Positions 28,643 to 37,845 of a stretch of DNA of 64,000 nucleotides are shown piece after piece. Within the stretch, counting starts at the first letter, position 1, and each line of letters begins with the position of its first letter. The DNA is from Microtetraspora malaysiensis (GTDB lineage: Bacteria; Actinomycetota; Actinomycetes; Streptosporangiales; Streptosporangiaceae). A program made the translations under genes and the position numbers. The notes beneath the pieces are model-generated. The model had not been told where the DNA came from. It saw only the letters and a program-made list of their open reading frames with translations, and did no database searches. The DNA is taken from assembly GCF_001528665.1 (NCBI RefSeq), contig NZ_BBYJ01000035.1, positions 27,357 through 91,356 of the forward strand, given 5' to 3'.

Positions 28643-28976
28643 GGGTGCAGCGTACGCGGGTAGGTTTGTCCTGCCTGCCGCTGACTCTTCCGTCCCGTTC
28701 CCGCCTCGCATGACCGGTTTCATCGCACAGAAAGCTTGACCAAACTTCGGGAACACGGAGAAATCGGTTCCGTGTTGTGGTATCGAGTAGACTGGTTCGC
28801 GAAGGTGCGACCGCACTGTTTGTTTTGGGCCGTCCGGCCCCAGACCCCCAGTAACTGGATGCCGCGGTCGCTGATGACGCCGAAGGCGCCATATCCGTGA
28901 GGACACGGCCTGGGAAGACCTTACGGCCGCGCAGGTTCCGGAGGGTCGCCTTCGCCGACGACTGAGGCAGGTCACA
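28643..28976 (+). other. Intergenic/leader region before the DEAD-box helicase
   Basis: 334 bp without a supported gene. A TAGACT hexamer at 28788-28793 could be a -10 box, but I see no convincing -35. A GGGCC-GTCC-GGCCC hairpin lies near 28825-28840. The helicase frame is open from 28878 without any ATG, GTG or TTG before 29067. Confidence 0.35.
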
Positions 28977-30746
28977 CTGACGACGTTCCGAGACCTGGGA
29001 GTCATCCCAGAGATCGCTGATGCCCTGGAGACAGAGGGCATCACTTCACCGTTCCCGATTCAAGAAATGGCGCTCCCGCTGGCTATCGCCGGCCAGGACG
29101 TCATCGGCCAGGCACGCACCGGCACCGGCAAGACCTACGCGTTCGGCGTCGCGATGCTGCAGCTCGTGGGCAAGCCGCGGAAGAACCGCAAGAAGCCGCG
29201 CGGCCTGGTCCTCGTCCCCACCCGAGAGCTCGCTCTGCAGGTAAGCGAGGACCTCGTCCTCGCCGCCGGCAAGCTCGGCTCCCGCATCCTCACCGTGTAC
29301 GGCGGCCGCGCCTACGAGCCGCAGATCGAGGCCCTCAAGAGCGGCGTCGATGTCATCGTGGGCACCCCCGGCCGACTCCTCGACCTGGTCAAGCAGAAGC
29401 ACCTCGACCTCAGCCAGATCACCATGCTGGTGATGGACGAGGCCGACCGGATGCTCGACCTGGGCTTCCTCCCCGACATCGAGCGGATCATCAAGCTGGT
29501 CCCCGAGAAGCGGCAGACCATGCTGTTCTCCGCGACGATGCCGGGCGAGATCGTGGCGCTGTCACGGCGATATCTCAACCGCCCGATCCACGTCCGCGCC
29601 GAGCACAACGACGCCGAGGCCGAGGCGACCCCGCAGACCACGCAGTTCGTGTACCGCACGCACCGCATGGACAAGATCGAGATCGTGGCGCGGCTGCTGC
29701 AGGGCACCACGAGCGGTCTCACCATGGTCTTCTGTGAGACCAAGCGCGCCTGCGACATGGTGGCCGAGCAGCTCCACGACAAGGGCTTCGCCGTCGCCGC
29801 CGTCCATGGCGACCTCGGCCAGGGCCAGCGTGAGCAGGCGCTGCGGGCGTTCCGCAACGGCAAGATCAACGTCCTGGTCGCCACCGACGTGGCGGCCCGC
29901 GGCATCGACATCGACGACGTCACCCACGTGGTCAACTACGACTGTCCGCAGGACGAGAAGACCTACGTCCACCGCATCGGCCGGACCGGCCGCGCCGGGC
30001 GCACCGGCGTCGCCGTGACGTTCGTGGAGTGGACCGAGCTCACCCGCTGGAAGGTGATCAACAACGCGCTCAGCCTCGACTTCGCCGAGCCGGTCGAGAC
30101 CTACTCCAGCTCGCCGCACGTCTACACCGACCTCGACATCCCCGAGGGCACCAAGGGCGTGCTGCCGCGCGCGAACCGCTCCCGGGCGGGCCTGAACGCC
30201 GAGGAGATCGAGGACCTCGGCGAGACCGGGCGGGTGCGCTCGCGCACCAAGGGCGACCGTTCCGACCGTTCCGATCGTTCCGACCGGTCCGGCCGGGACG
30301 AGCGCCGCGAACGCCCGGCACGTACGCCGAGGGAGCGCCGTCGCACCCGCGGCGGACGCACGGCCGAGGCCACGGCATCCGCCGAGGCCCTCGAGCCGCA
30401 GGAGACTCCCGAGGTCGTGAAGGTCCGGGAGAGCGAGAAGGTCCGGGAGAGCGAGAAGGTCCGCGAGCGTGACGAGACGGTCGCCGTGAACACGGTTGCC
30501 GTCGAGGAGCCCCGCGCCGTTCCCGTGGACGTTCCCGTGGACGTTCCCGCGGACGTTCTGGCGCCAGAACCGGCGCCGGCGCCCCGGCCCAAGTCCGAGC
30601 CGGAGCGGATCGTCCCGCCGAACCCCTTCGTCGTGGTGTTCCGTTCTCCGGATCTCGCGACCGAGGACGACATTCTCGCGCCTTCCGCGGCGACGGAGCG
30701 CGCGGCCCAGCGCCGCCGCCCATCGCGATCGCGGCGAGGCGGATAG
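28977..30746 (+). CDS. DEAD-box RNA helicase (RhlE-like), apparent CTG start
   Basis: 589 residues if CTG 28977 is the start. The helicase Q motif (FRDLGVIPEI ... GITSPFPIQEM) lies before the first ATG at 29067, so translation must start upstream; the only near-cognate start in the right place is CTG 28977, giving LTTFRDLG, with GGCAGG upstream. Motif I is ARTGTGKT, motif II DEAD (VMDEADRML), motif III SAT, motif VI HRIGRTGRAG. The C-terminal ~200 residues are a low-complexity Arg/Asp/Glu tail with short repeats (RSDRSDRSDRSGRDERR; VRESEKVRESEKVRERDE; VPVDVPVDVPADV). Likely role is RNA remodelling or degradation. Confidence 0.9.
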   Translation: MTTFRDLGVIPEIADALETEGITSPFPIQEMALPLAIAGQDVIGQARTGTGKTYAFGVAMLQLVGKPRKNRKKPRGLVLVPTRELALQVSEDLVLAAGKLGSRILTVYGGRAYEPQIEALKSGVDVIVGTPGRLLDLVKQKHLDLSQITMLVMDEADRMLDLGFLPDIERIIKLVPEKRQTMLFSATMPGEIVALSRRYLNRPIHVRAEHNDAEAEATPQTTQFVYRTHRMDKIEIVARLLQGTTSGLTMVFCETKRACDMVAEQLHDKGFAVAAVHGDLGQGQREQALRAFRNGKINVLVATDVAARGIDIDDVTHVVNYDCPQDEKTYVHRIGRTGRAGRTGVAVTFVEWTELTRWKVINNALSLDFAEPVETYSSSPHVYTDLDIPEGTKGVLPRANRSRAGLNAEEIEDLGETGRVRSRTKGDRSDRSDRSDRSGRDERRERPARTPRERRRTRGGRTAEATASAEALEPQETPEVVKVRESEKVRESEKVRERDETVAVNTVAVEEPRAVPVDVPVDVPADVLAPEPAPAPRPKSEPERIVPPNPFVVVFRSPDLATEDDILAPSAATERAAQRRRPSRSRRGG

Positions 30747-30905
30747 CACGGGAGAAACTCCGGTCCCCGGCCCGCCGGCCGGGGACGGGAGACCGCCATC
30801 CGGCAGTGGGTAGACCCTCTGTAGGAGGCATGAAGTTATGGGTCACAACCGGCAAAGTGTTGTTGGCGGTGTCGCCAACAGCCTCGCTGGGTATCGTGGT
30901 GCCAC

Positions 30906-31784
30906 GTGAGTACGCCGCGATTCCTGACGCTTCCCCCAGGTGTCACCACCGAGCAGATCGAGACGCCGGCGGGCACGTTCGCGGTCCTCTCGGCGGAGCC
31001 CGTCAGCGGCGTCCCCGAGCGCTGGCCCGCCCTCCTCGTCCCGGGATTCACCGGGAGCAAGGAGGACTTCATCTCCGTCCTGCAGACCCTCGCCCAGGCG
31101 GGGCGCAGGGTCGTCGCCGTGGACGTCCGGGGCCAGTACGAGACACCGGGCCCCGAGGATCCGGCCGCGTACACGTGCGCGGCCCTGGGCGCCGACATCG
31201 ACCTGGTCGCCCACGCCGTCGGGCGGGGTGAGCCGGTCCACCTGCTCGGTCACTCCTTCGGCGGCCTGATCACCCGCGAGACCACCCTGGACGGCACGGC
31301 CAAGCTCGCGTCGTACACGCTGATGAGTTCGGGACCCGCGGGCATCATCGGGCCGCGGGAGAGGGTCGGCCGGATCATGCTGGCCGAGCTGCCCGAATAC
31401 GGCGTCGAATATCTCTGGACCAACCGCATGGAGCCCGACGCGATGAAGTCGGGCGTCCCCGACGAGATCGTGGCCTTCCTGCGCAAGCGCCTGCTCTCGC
31501 ACTCGCCCGCCGGGCTGATGGCCATGGCGCGGGAGGTCCTGGACGCCCCCGACCGTGTGGACGAGCTCGCCCAGACCGGCCTCGCCATCCTCGTCCTGTA
31601 CGGCGAGCACGACGACGGGTGGCCGCCGTCGCTGCAGGCGGAAATGGCCGATCGGCTCGACGCGGAGTGCGTGGTCGTGCCCGGCGCCGCCCACTCCCCC
31701 GCCGTCGAGGCCCCGGAGACCACGGCGGCGGCGCTCACCCGCTTCTGGAACGCGGCGGAGAGCCAGATCCTGCACCACTCCTGA
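30906..31784 (+). CDS. Alpha/beta-fold hydrolase
   Basis: 292 residues from GTG 30906. Fold markers: LLVPGFTGSKEDF, nucleophile elbow GHSFGG (S117), acid in YGEHDDGWPP and His in PGAAHSPAVEAPE. No signal peptide. Downstream is a strong bidirectional hairpin separating it from the convergent nuclease gene. Substrate unknown. Confidence 0.87.
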   Translation: MSTPRFLTLPPGVTTEQIETPAGTFAVLSAEPVSGVPERWPALLVPGFTGSKEDFISVLQTLAQAGRRVVAVDVRGQYETPGPEDPAAYTCAALGADIDLVAHAVGRGEPVHLLGHSFGGLITRETTLDGTAKLASYTLMSSGPAGIIGPRERVGRIMLAELPEYGVEYLWTNRMEPDAMKSGVPDEIVAFLRKRLLSHSPAGLMAMAREVLDAPDRVDELAQTGLAILVLYGEHDDGWPPSLQAEMADRLDAECVVVPGAAHSPAVEAPETTAAALTRFWNAAESQILHHS

Positions 31785-31804
31785 GCCGGCCGACGCCGCC
31801 GAAC

Positions 31805-31836
31805 CCCTGTCCTGGAGAAAGTCATCCAGGACAGGG
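31805..31836. terminator. Bidirectional hairpin terminator
   Basis: Perfect 12 bp inverted repeat (CCCTGTCCTGGA / TCCAGGACAGGG, loop GAAAGTCA) between the convergent hydrolase (+) and RecB-like nuclease (-) genes. Confidence 0.75.
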
Positions 31837-31898
31837 CGCCGGGCCTTCGCTCCCTTCCGCTCCGCTCCCCCGGCCCCGGTGAGCATGTGCGGACAGCA

Positions 31899-32840
31899 CT
31901 AGGCCAGGCCGTCCCAGGAGTTCCGATCCGGTGCGATCTGCTGCCCCTGTGGACAGTGCCGGCGGAAGTCACACCACGAGCAGATCGGCCCCGGGTTGGG
32001 CGGGAACAGCGCGTCGATCTCCGGAGGCATGGAGGGCGCGCCGTCCACGTCCGGCCCGGACGTCCCCGGTCCCGGTGCGGCGGACCGCCCACCCGGCCGT
32101 GAAGCAGCCGGCCGCGATCCACCCGGCCGGGACGCGGCCCAGGCGCGGTAGGCCTCGTCGGCCTCGGACGCCTCCAGCGCGATCTCCTCGGCCCGGCGCA
32201 GATGCCGCTGGAGGGACTCGTCGTCGTGCTCCCACTCGGCCACCGATCCGGTGGGCAGGTGGTGCAGCTCCACCTTGCGGCAGGCGCGGTGCATCACCCG
32301 CGACGCGGCGGCGGCGTACACCGCCAGGGCCAGCGAGGAACGCGCGTCGTCGGTTCCCGGCGCCCGGCGGCCCGTCTTGTAGTCGACGACCACGAGCTCG
32401 TCGCCGCGCCGGTCGAGCCGGTCGATGCGCCCGGAGACCGCGATCACGGAGGTCCGGGTGGCCACGGTGCGCTCGACGCCCACCGGCTCGTCCGCCGGAT
32501 CCAGCGCCGCGACATATCCGGACACCATCTCGCGGGCCCGGTCACGCCAGGCCAGGGACTGCTCCTGGTCGCGGAACCCCTCGCCGATCCAGCCGCTGGT
32601 GAGCAGGGTGGCCGCCGTCATCGGCGTCCGCCGCTCGTACGGCTGCCGCCACCACCCGGCCAGCGCGTTGTGGACCGAGGCCCCGACGCTGTTGTGCGCC
32701 CAGGGCGGCCCCTTCTGCGGCGCCGGCCGGTCAAGGTAGGTGAAGCGATAGCGGCGGCGGCAGTCGAGCCACGAGTTCAGCCGTGAGGGCGTGCACGCGT
32801 ACAGCCGACGCGGCATGCCCTCGAATCCGAGCTGCTCCAT
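31899..32840 (-). CDS. RecB/Cas4-like PD-(D/E)XK nuclease with probable Fe-S cluster
   Basis: 313 residues from ATG 32840. Begins like a RecB-family nuclease (TPSRLNSWLDCRRRYRFTYLDRP); nuclease core SGRIDRLDRRGDE and VVVDYKTGRR. One N-terminal Cys (LDCRRRY) and three C-terminal Cys (CSWCDFRRHCPQG) form the 4Cys iron-sulfur pattern of Cas4/AddB-type nucleases. A Pro/Gly/Ser-rich insert (RPGGSRPAASRPGG region) precedes the last cluster motif. No CRISPR array or cas gene is near, so it is a housekeeping actinobacterial exonuclease. It is 11 nt downstream of the MBL-fold gene. Confidence 0.87.
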   Translation of the reverse strand: MEQLGFEGMPRRLYACTPSRLNSWLDCRRRYRFTYLDRPAPQKGPPWAHNSVGASVHNALAGWWRQPYERRTPMTAATLLTSGWIGEGFRDQEQSLAWRDRAREMVSGYVAALDPADEPVGVERTVATRTSVIAVSGRIDRLDRRGDELVVVDYKTGRRAPGTDDARSSLALAVYAAAASRVMHRACRKVELHHLPTGSVAEWEHDDESLQRHLRRAEEIALEASEADEAYRAWAASRPGGSRPAASRPGGRSAAPGPGTSGPDVDGAPSMPPEIDALFPPNPGPICSWCDFRRHCPQGQQIAPDRNSWDGLA

Positions 32841-32851
32841 GCGGAGTCTGC

Positions 32852-33562
32852 CTACTCGTCGTCGAGCGTCAGCCTGATGCCCGCGGCGCCGGTGCCGTCC
32901 ACGAGGGGCGACTCGTGCTTCTCGTCGCCTCCGGTGAGGGAGCCGGACAGCCAGCTGTCGAACTGCGGCTCCAGGTCGCCGATCCGCGACTCCTCGCCGT
33001 GGGCGGGCAGCACGCGGGTCGCGTGCGGGAGCGTGAACAGCCGCTCGCCGATGGCGGTGAGCTGGTCGGCCAGCGCGGGGTACTCCCCGCCGAGCCGGCC
33101 CGGGCCGTCGGCCTGGAGCGACTTGCCGGTGAACACCGCGCCGAGCGACTCGCAGTACAGCGAGACACCGCCCTGGGTGATGCCGGGCGTGGAAAGAACC
33201 TCCAGCTCGACGCCCCCGACGGAGAACAGCCCCTCGTCCTCCATGTCGATGTCGGGCCAGGTCTCCTCCCAGGTCTGGCGCCACAGGCGCTTGTCCTTGG
33301 GGTGCAGGGCGACGACGGCCTCGTCCCTGGCGGCCACCTCGATGGCGCCGCCCACGTGGTCGGGCAGCCCGTGGGTGCAGATGACGGCGAGCACCTCGCG
33401 GTCGCCCACCTTCTCCAGGATCTTGTCGGCGTCGCGCGCCGGGTCGACGACGATGACCTCCTCGTCGTCACCCACGATCCACGTGTTGTTCTCAACCTTG
33501 TGCTCGACGTCGTCGATCTCGACCACGCCGGAGGTCACCACTCGTTCGATACGCGCTGTCAC
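32852..33562 (-). CDS. Metallo-beta-lactamase-fold protein lacking several metal ligands
   Basis: 236 residues from GTG 33562. The family is clear (NNTWIVGDDEEVIVVD, VICTH, TPG, VFTG). The HxHxDH motif reads HGLPDH (residues 64-69, second His is Leu), the TPGH His is Ile (TPGITQGG, I128), and the bridging Asp of FTGDSL is Lys (FTGKSLQ, K147). Only H64, D68, H69 and H188 remain. Binding of a normal dinuclear metal centre is doubtful. It could be a pseudoenzyme or a regulator. Translated just before the RecB/Cas4-like gene, 11 nt apart. Confidence 0.85.
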   Translation of the reverse strand: MTARIERVVTSGVVEIDDVEHKVENNTWIVGDDEEVIVVDPARDADKILEKVGDREVLAVICTHGLPDHVGGAIEVAARDEAVVALHPKDKRLWRQTWEETWPDIDMEDEGLFSVGGVELEVLSTPGITQGGVSLYCESLGAVFTGKSLQADGPGRLGGEYPALADQLTAIGERLFTLPHATRVLPAHGEESRIGDLEPQFDSWLSGSLTGGDEKHESPLVDGTGAAGIRLTLDDE

Positions 33563-33580
33563 ATCTCTGACCCTACTAGT

Positions 33581-34231
33581 TCAGGCCTCGCGTGGCTCGT
33601 CCTCGAGGCGTGGGGAGAACGCGCCGAAGGGGAGGTCGAGATCCTGGTCGGTGTCCCGGAGGTCGCGCAGGGAGAGCTGGGCGAGTGGGATCAGGCAGCC
33701 GGCCTCGGCCGGCCAGGCGATCAGCCACAGCCAGTTGCCGAGCGCCTCTCCGACGTACACGGCGCGATCCGGGGGGACACCCTTGACGCACCAGAGCGCG
33801 CCCGGATGCCCATGTATCTCGATCTTGGCGTTCACGGGGCCGGCGTCGAACTCCGATCCCGGGTCGGGGCCGTCCAGACCGGCGTACGCGGCGCCGAGGC
33901 CGACGCCGAGCTCCTCGGTGATGATCAGCAGGTCCGCCGGACCGTGCGTGAGCGACGGTCCGGAGACGGCGACGACGGTGGCTCGGGCTCCGGTGCGCTC
34001 GTCGCCCACCTCGGCGAAGCCGGTCACCAGCCAGCCGGCGGGCAGCGGCCACGGCAGCCAGACGGGGACCACGGCCGCCTGCCTCAGGGCGTCGAGGACC
34101 GCCTGGGAGGGGCGGTGCGGCGGCTGGTAGGGAAGGACATCCCCGTGCGCGTCGCAGCGCCAGGAGCTGTTCCAGACGCTCGGCGGGTGCAGCGGCCCGA
34201 AACACCGCGGACAGGAAGGCGCGGTTCTCAC
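33581..34231 (-). CDS. DUF6758 family conserved actinobacterial protein
   Basis: 216 residues from GTG 34231. N-terminal zinc-ribbon-like Cys pair and third Cys ([14 protein letters not shown] ... WRCDAHGDV), then [27 protein letters not shown] and a VAVSGPSL ... [18 protein letters not shown] signature that I recognise as DUF6758. No signal peptide. Function unknown; located 18 nt upstream of the MBL-fold gene in the same direction. Confidence 0.82.
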   Translation of the reverse strand: MRTAPSCPRCFGPLHPPSVWNSSWRCDAHGDVLPYQPPHRPSQAVLDALRQAAVVPVWLPWPLPAGWLVTGFAEVGDERTGARATVVAVSGPSLTHGPADLLIITEELGVGLGAAYAGLDGPDPGSEFDAGPVNAKIEIHGHPGALWCVKGVPPDRAVYVGEALGNWLWLIAWPAEAGCLIPLAQLSLRDLRDTDQDLDLPFGAFSPRLEDEPREA

Positions 34232-34304
34232 AGTTACCCACGCTGCTTCCGGCGAACCACGGGCGTCAAGAACCTCCTGGTTATCCGGTCGTAATGTTCT
34301 GTAT

Positions 34305-34703
34305 GTGGTGAGGTGCGTGGGTGCCATCGTCCGTGATCCGGTCGGACGCCTGTTGCTGGTCCGGCGTGGGCATCCGCCCGGCGAGGGACTGTGGTCGCTT
34401 CCCGGCGGCCGGGTCGAGCCCGGCGAGAGCGACGCCGAGGCCGTACGGCGTGAGCTGCGCGAGGAGACCGGCCTCGACGGCGCGGTGGACGTGCTGGCCG
34501 GGACCGTGCTGCGCGCGGGGCCGGCGGGCGTGACCTACGAGATCCACGACTACCTGGTGACCGCCGCCGACGGCCGCCTCACCCCGGGTGACGACGCCGC
34601 CGACGCCCGGTGGTGCGCCCCGGCGGAGCTGGTACGGCTGCCGCTGACCGACGGCCTGGTGGACGCCCTCGTCGCGTGGAAGGTCATCGATCCGCCGGCG
34701 TGA
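34305..34703 (+). CDS. NUDIX hydrolase
   Basis: 132 residues from GTG 34305. The Nudix box is complete (G-x5-E-x7-REUxEEx[20 protein letters not shown] then EETGL). Small single-domain pyrophosphohydrolase; the fold opens with [19 protein letters not shown]. Substrate not predictable from the box. Convergent with the beta-propeller gene, overlapping it by 20 nt. Confidence 0.92.
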   Translation: MVRCVGAIVRDPVGRLLLVRRGHPPGEGLWSLPGGRVEPGESDAEAVRRELREETGLDGAVDVLAGTVLRAGPAGVTYEIHDYLVTAADGRLTPGDDAADARWCAPAELVRLPLTDGLVDALVAWKVIDPPA

Positions 34704-37700
34704 GCCTGCTCCGCCAGACCGTGAGGTGATCCTGGGAGTAGGTGACCGAGCGGCCGGCGGCCACGACGGCGTCTCCGGAGACCGCGACCGAACCGAGCCA
34801 CTGCGCGCCGTCGCCGCCGAGTCCGCCCTCGGAGAGTGTGTGACGGGCCCAGTCGAGGCCGTCGCCGGAGGTCCAGACCGTGCTGTCCTCCTCGCCCGCC
34901 CGGCCGTGCGCGCCGACCGCGACCACGCCCTGCTCCGCCGCGGCGAGGTCGAGCACCGCGGCCGGCTCCTCCGCGGGCAGCCACGCGTACTCCCAGTGGG
35001 CGCCGTCGTCGGACGACACCGCGGCGAAGGGGCGGCCGCCGTCCGCGAGGCCGACCGCGATCACCTCGTCGCCGCGTGCCACCACGTGGCGCAGGCCCGC
35101 TGAGTGGCTCTCGCCGGGGAGCACCCGGCCCTTGGCGGTCCAGTTGACGCCGTCCGAGGACACCCACACGACGCCGGTCTCCCTGTCGGCGGTCCCCGAG
35201 CCACCCACGGCCATGAACCCGGACCGTGTGGCGGTGACGTCGGCGATGCGCGCCCCCGCGCCCCCGGTCGGCATGGCGCCCTGCGGCGCGCGGGTGAACC
35301 GCTTGAGATCGGGACTGAACCACAGCGCGGGCAGCACGCCCGTCGCGCCCCGGTCCTCGCCCGCGACCACGTAGCCCTTCGGCCCGGCGGCGACCGCGTC
35401 CGGCGCCAGGAGGAAGTGCCCGGAGGGCACCTCGACGTCCGGACCGGGCTTCCACGTCCTGCCGTCGGCCGAGGTGACCAGGAGGGGCCGGGTGACCGCC
35501 GGGTCGGAGGTCGTGGTGCCGACCGCCAGCCACCCCTTCCGCCCGTGGGCGACCGCGCTCAGCGCCTGGCGCCCCGGGCCGCCGAGCACGCCGGGGTCGC
35601 CGGCGCTCTTCCAGTCCGCGCCGCCGTCGCCGCTGGTCCAGATGCCGGCGTCACCGCCTCCCGAGCCCACCGCGACGAACAGGCCGCCCGCCCCGGCCAG
35701 GCCGGTCGTCTCCCTGGCCTGCCTGGTCAGCCCGGCGATCCGCTCGGGGGGAACGGCCTTCGCCTTCTTGCCCTCGCGCGCCGTCATCAGCACGGGCAGG
35801 TTCTCCACGTCGCCGGGGCCGCGCTTGTCGCCGCCCGCGACGAGCACGCCCGCGTCGGTGATGGCGAGCCCGCGCAGCGTTCCGGGGATCTCGCCGAGGT
35901 CGGCGCTCTTGGTCCACGCGCGCCCGTCCGCGCTCGTGTAGAGGGCGTATCGCTCCCAGGCCTGCTCGGTCACCGCCGCGATCCCCGCCGCGGAGGAGGC
36001 GAGGCCGCGTACGCCCGCTCCCTCGGGGCCGAGCTTCCCGATGGTGCCGCAGCGATCCCATTTGGCGCCGTCCGGGGAGCAGAAGACCGGCACCTCGCCG
36101 GCCGCGGAACGCTGCCGCGTCGGGACCAGCACGAACCCCTTGTCCGTCGCGGCCAGCGCGCCCGGCTCCGGCCGTACGTCCGCCAGGGCGACGGCCGTAC
36201 GGAGCCAGGACCTGCCGCCGTCGGACGAGCGCAGGACGACCGACGAGAAGCCCTGCCCCGGATCGGCCAGGGCGACGACGTGGTCGCCCCGCGCGGCCAC
36301 GGCGCGCATGCCCCGCACCTTGTCGGGGGCACCGATCTGGCCGCTGTCCACCCGGGTCCACCCCTGCCCGTCGGGCGACACCCAGACGACCGGCCCGGCG
36401 GTGCCGTCCCGGAGGGTGGCGGTGCCCACGGCCACGAACCCGCTCGCGGTCCTGGCCAGGTCGGTGATCCTGTCCTGGCTCCAGAAGGCGGTCAGCCGGG
36501 TGGGGTCCACCGCCGTCCAGGTCACGCCGTCGGAGGAGACCCACATGCCGCGCGCCCCCGGTCCGGCGGCCCCGGGCGCGTCGGTGCCCGCGGCCAGCCA
36601 GCGTCCGCCGCCGCCCACGACCCGCCCGACGGCTCCGCCGACGGTGTCGTAGCCGGACGGCCCGGCGACCCGGCCCAGCTCCCACTTCTCCCCGCCGTCC
36701 GTGGAGACGAGGAACAGCGGTTTCGGCACCGAACCGCTGATGTCGCTGCCCACGGCCACCACCGTCGAGCCCGCCGACGTGACCGCGTTGAGCACCTGGC
36801 TGGAGCCGTTGCCCGGCACCCCGGGCGCGGGGAACGCGTCGTCACCCGACCGACCGTCCCCCGACGCGAGGAGGAGCCCGGACGTGGGAGGGCCCGACAC
36901 CCAGCGGGCGACCCCGAACGCGGCCACGAGCAGCACGGCGAGCGCCAGCGCCGGGGCGAGGTATCTGCGGAGGCGGAAGGGGCGTTTGGGCTCGCTGCGC
37001 CTCCGGTGATGGTGGTGACGGCCGCCACCCGGCCGGGGCGGGCCGCCCGACGCCACGGGCGCGTCGGGGCGGGCCGGACGCCCTCCCGGCGGGGCGCCGA
37101 TCCGGCGTAGCGGCTTCGGCGCCTCGATCCCGGGCTGCTCAGGCTGGTGAAGGCGCTCCGGCTGATCGGGCTGATCCGGCTGCATGGGCTGCGCCGGTGG
37201 CGGTTGCGCGGGCCGGTCAGGTTGCACGGGCCGGTCAGGTTGCACGGGCCGGTCGCGTACCGGTTCGGCCGGCTGGGGGCTGGCGGAGCGCCCGGAAGCG
37301 ACGAGCTTGTCCGGGCGATCGACCAGCCGCCGGGGGCCCGGAGGCGCGGACTCAGGGTGCTCCGGTTGGTCCGGCTGCGCGGGCCGGTCAGGTTGCGCGG
37401 GCCGGTCAGGTTGCGCGGGCTGGGCGGGCCGGTCGCGTACCGGCTCGGTCGGCTGGGGGCGGGCAGGGCGCCCGGAGGCGACAAGCTTGTCCGGGCGATC
37501 GACCAGCCGCCGGGGGCCCGGAGGCGCGGACTCGTCGGAGTACGGGCGACGGCCGGCGCGGCGCTGGGGAGGCGGCTCATCGGGCACGGGGGCGGCGAAA
37601 GGAGGAAGCTGCCACGGCGACGGGCCCCGGGAGGGATCCCCTGCCGGACCTTCCTGGGCAGGCGGGATCGCCGGGGACGGCGCCGGGTGTTCCTCATCGC

Positions 37701-37722
37701 GTGAAGGGGGGTCCGAGTCCAC
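34684..37722 (-). CDS. Large membrane-anchored beta-propeller (BNR/sialidase-like repeat) protein with Pro-rich cytoplasmic region
   Basis: 1012 residues from GTG 37722 (GGAGG eight bases upstream). Residues 1-240 are Pro/Gln/Arg/Asp-rich ([18 protein letters not shown]) and contain a 60-residue tandem duplication ([20 protein letters not shown] at about 65 and 125). Then HHHH, basic residues and one TM helix (about 255-275). The remaining ~730 extracellular residues carry many propeller blades with Asp-box/BNR-like motifs ([54 protein letters not shown]). No catalytic sialidase residues are evident. Likely a surface binding or sensing protein. Predicted topology: cytoplasmic N terminus, outside C terminus. 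Confidence 0.82.
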   Translation of the reverse strand: MDSDPPSRDEEHPAPSPAIPPAQEGPAGDPSRGPSPWQLPPFAAPVPDEPPPQRRAGRRPYSDESAPPGPRRLVDRPDKLVASGRPARPQPTEPVRDRPAQPAQPDRPAQPDRPAQPDQPEHPESAPPGPRRLVDRPDKLVASGRSASPQPAEPVRDRPVQPDRPVQPDRPAQPPPAQPMQPDQPDQPERLHQPEQPGIEAPKPLRRIGAPPGGRPARPDAPVASGGPPRPGGGRHHHHRRRSEPKRPFRLRRYLAPALALAVLLVAAFGVARWVSGPPTSGLLLASGDGRSGDDAFPAPGVPGNGSSQVLNAVTSAGSTVVAVGSDISGSVPKPLFLVSTDGGEKWELGRVAGPSGYDTVGGAVGRVVGGGGRWLAAGTDAPGAAGPGARGMWVSSDGVTWTAVDPTRLTAFWSQDRITDLARTASGFVAVGTATLRDGTAGPVVWVSPDGQGWTRVDSGQIGAPDKVRGMRAVAARGDHVVALADPGQGFSSVVLRSSDGGRSWLRTAVALADVRPEPGALAATDKGFVLVPTRQRSAAGEVPVFCSPDGAKWDRCGTIGKLGPEGAGVRGLASSAAGIAAVTEQAWERYALYTSADGRAWTKSADLGEIPGTLRGLAITDAGVLVAGGDKRGPGDVENLPVLMTAREGKKAKAVPPERIAGLTRQARETTGLAGAGGLFVAVGSGGGDAGIWTSGDGGADWKSAGDPGVLGGPGRQALSAVAHGRKGWLAVGTTTSDPAVTRPLLVTSADGRTWKPGPDVEVPSGHFLLAPDAVAAGPKGYVVAGEDRGATGVLPALWFSPDLKRFTRAPQGAMPTGGAGARIADVTATRSGFMAVGGSGTADRETGVVWVSSDGVNWTAKGRVLPGESHSAGLRHVVARGDEVIAVGLADGGRPFAAVSSDDGAHWEYAWLPAEEPAAVLDLAAAEQGVVAVGAHGRAGEEDSTVWTSGDGLDWARHTLSEGGLGGDGAQWLGSVAVSGDAVVAAGRSVTYSQDHLTVWRSRLTPADR
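37261..37533. repeat. 180-bp-period internal duplication
   Basis: Bases 37261-37353 and 37441-37533 are near-identical, exactly 180 nt (60 codons) apart, inside the Pro-rich N-terminal coding region of the beta-propeller protein. They keep frame, consistent with expansion or contraction by recombination. Confidence 0.85.
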
Positions 37723-37845
37723 GCTCCGTGCCTCCACTAGAACGGCGAAGCGGACGCGAGCATGTTGATACCCGGTCTCCGGCTGGCGATCACCTCTAAA
37801 GACCAACACGCCAAGGCCGCGCTGAGAATACCTCTCTAGTGAGAT

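Noticed and set aside
31899..32840. Cas4 of a CRISPR system
   Set aside because: The Fe-S nuclease pattern is Cas4-like, but there is no CRISPR array or other cas gene; stand-alone RecB-like nucleases of this type are common in actinobacteria.
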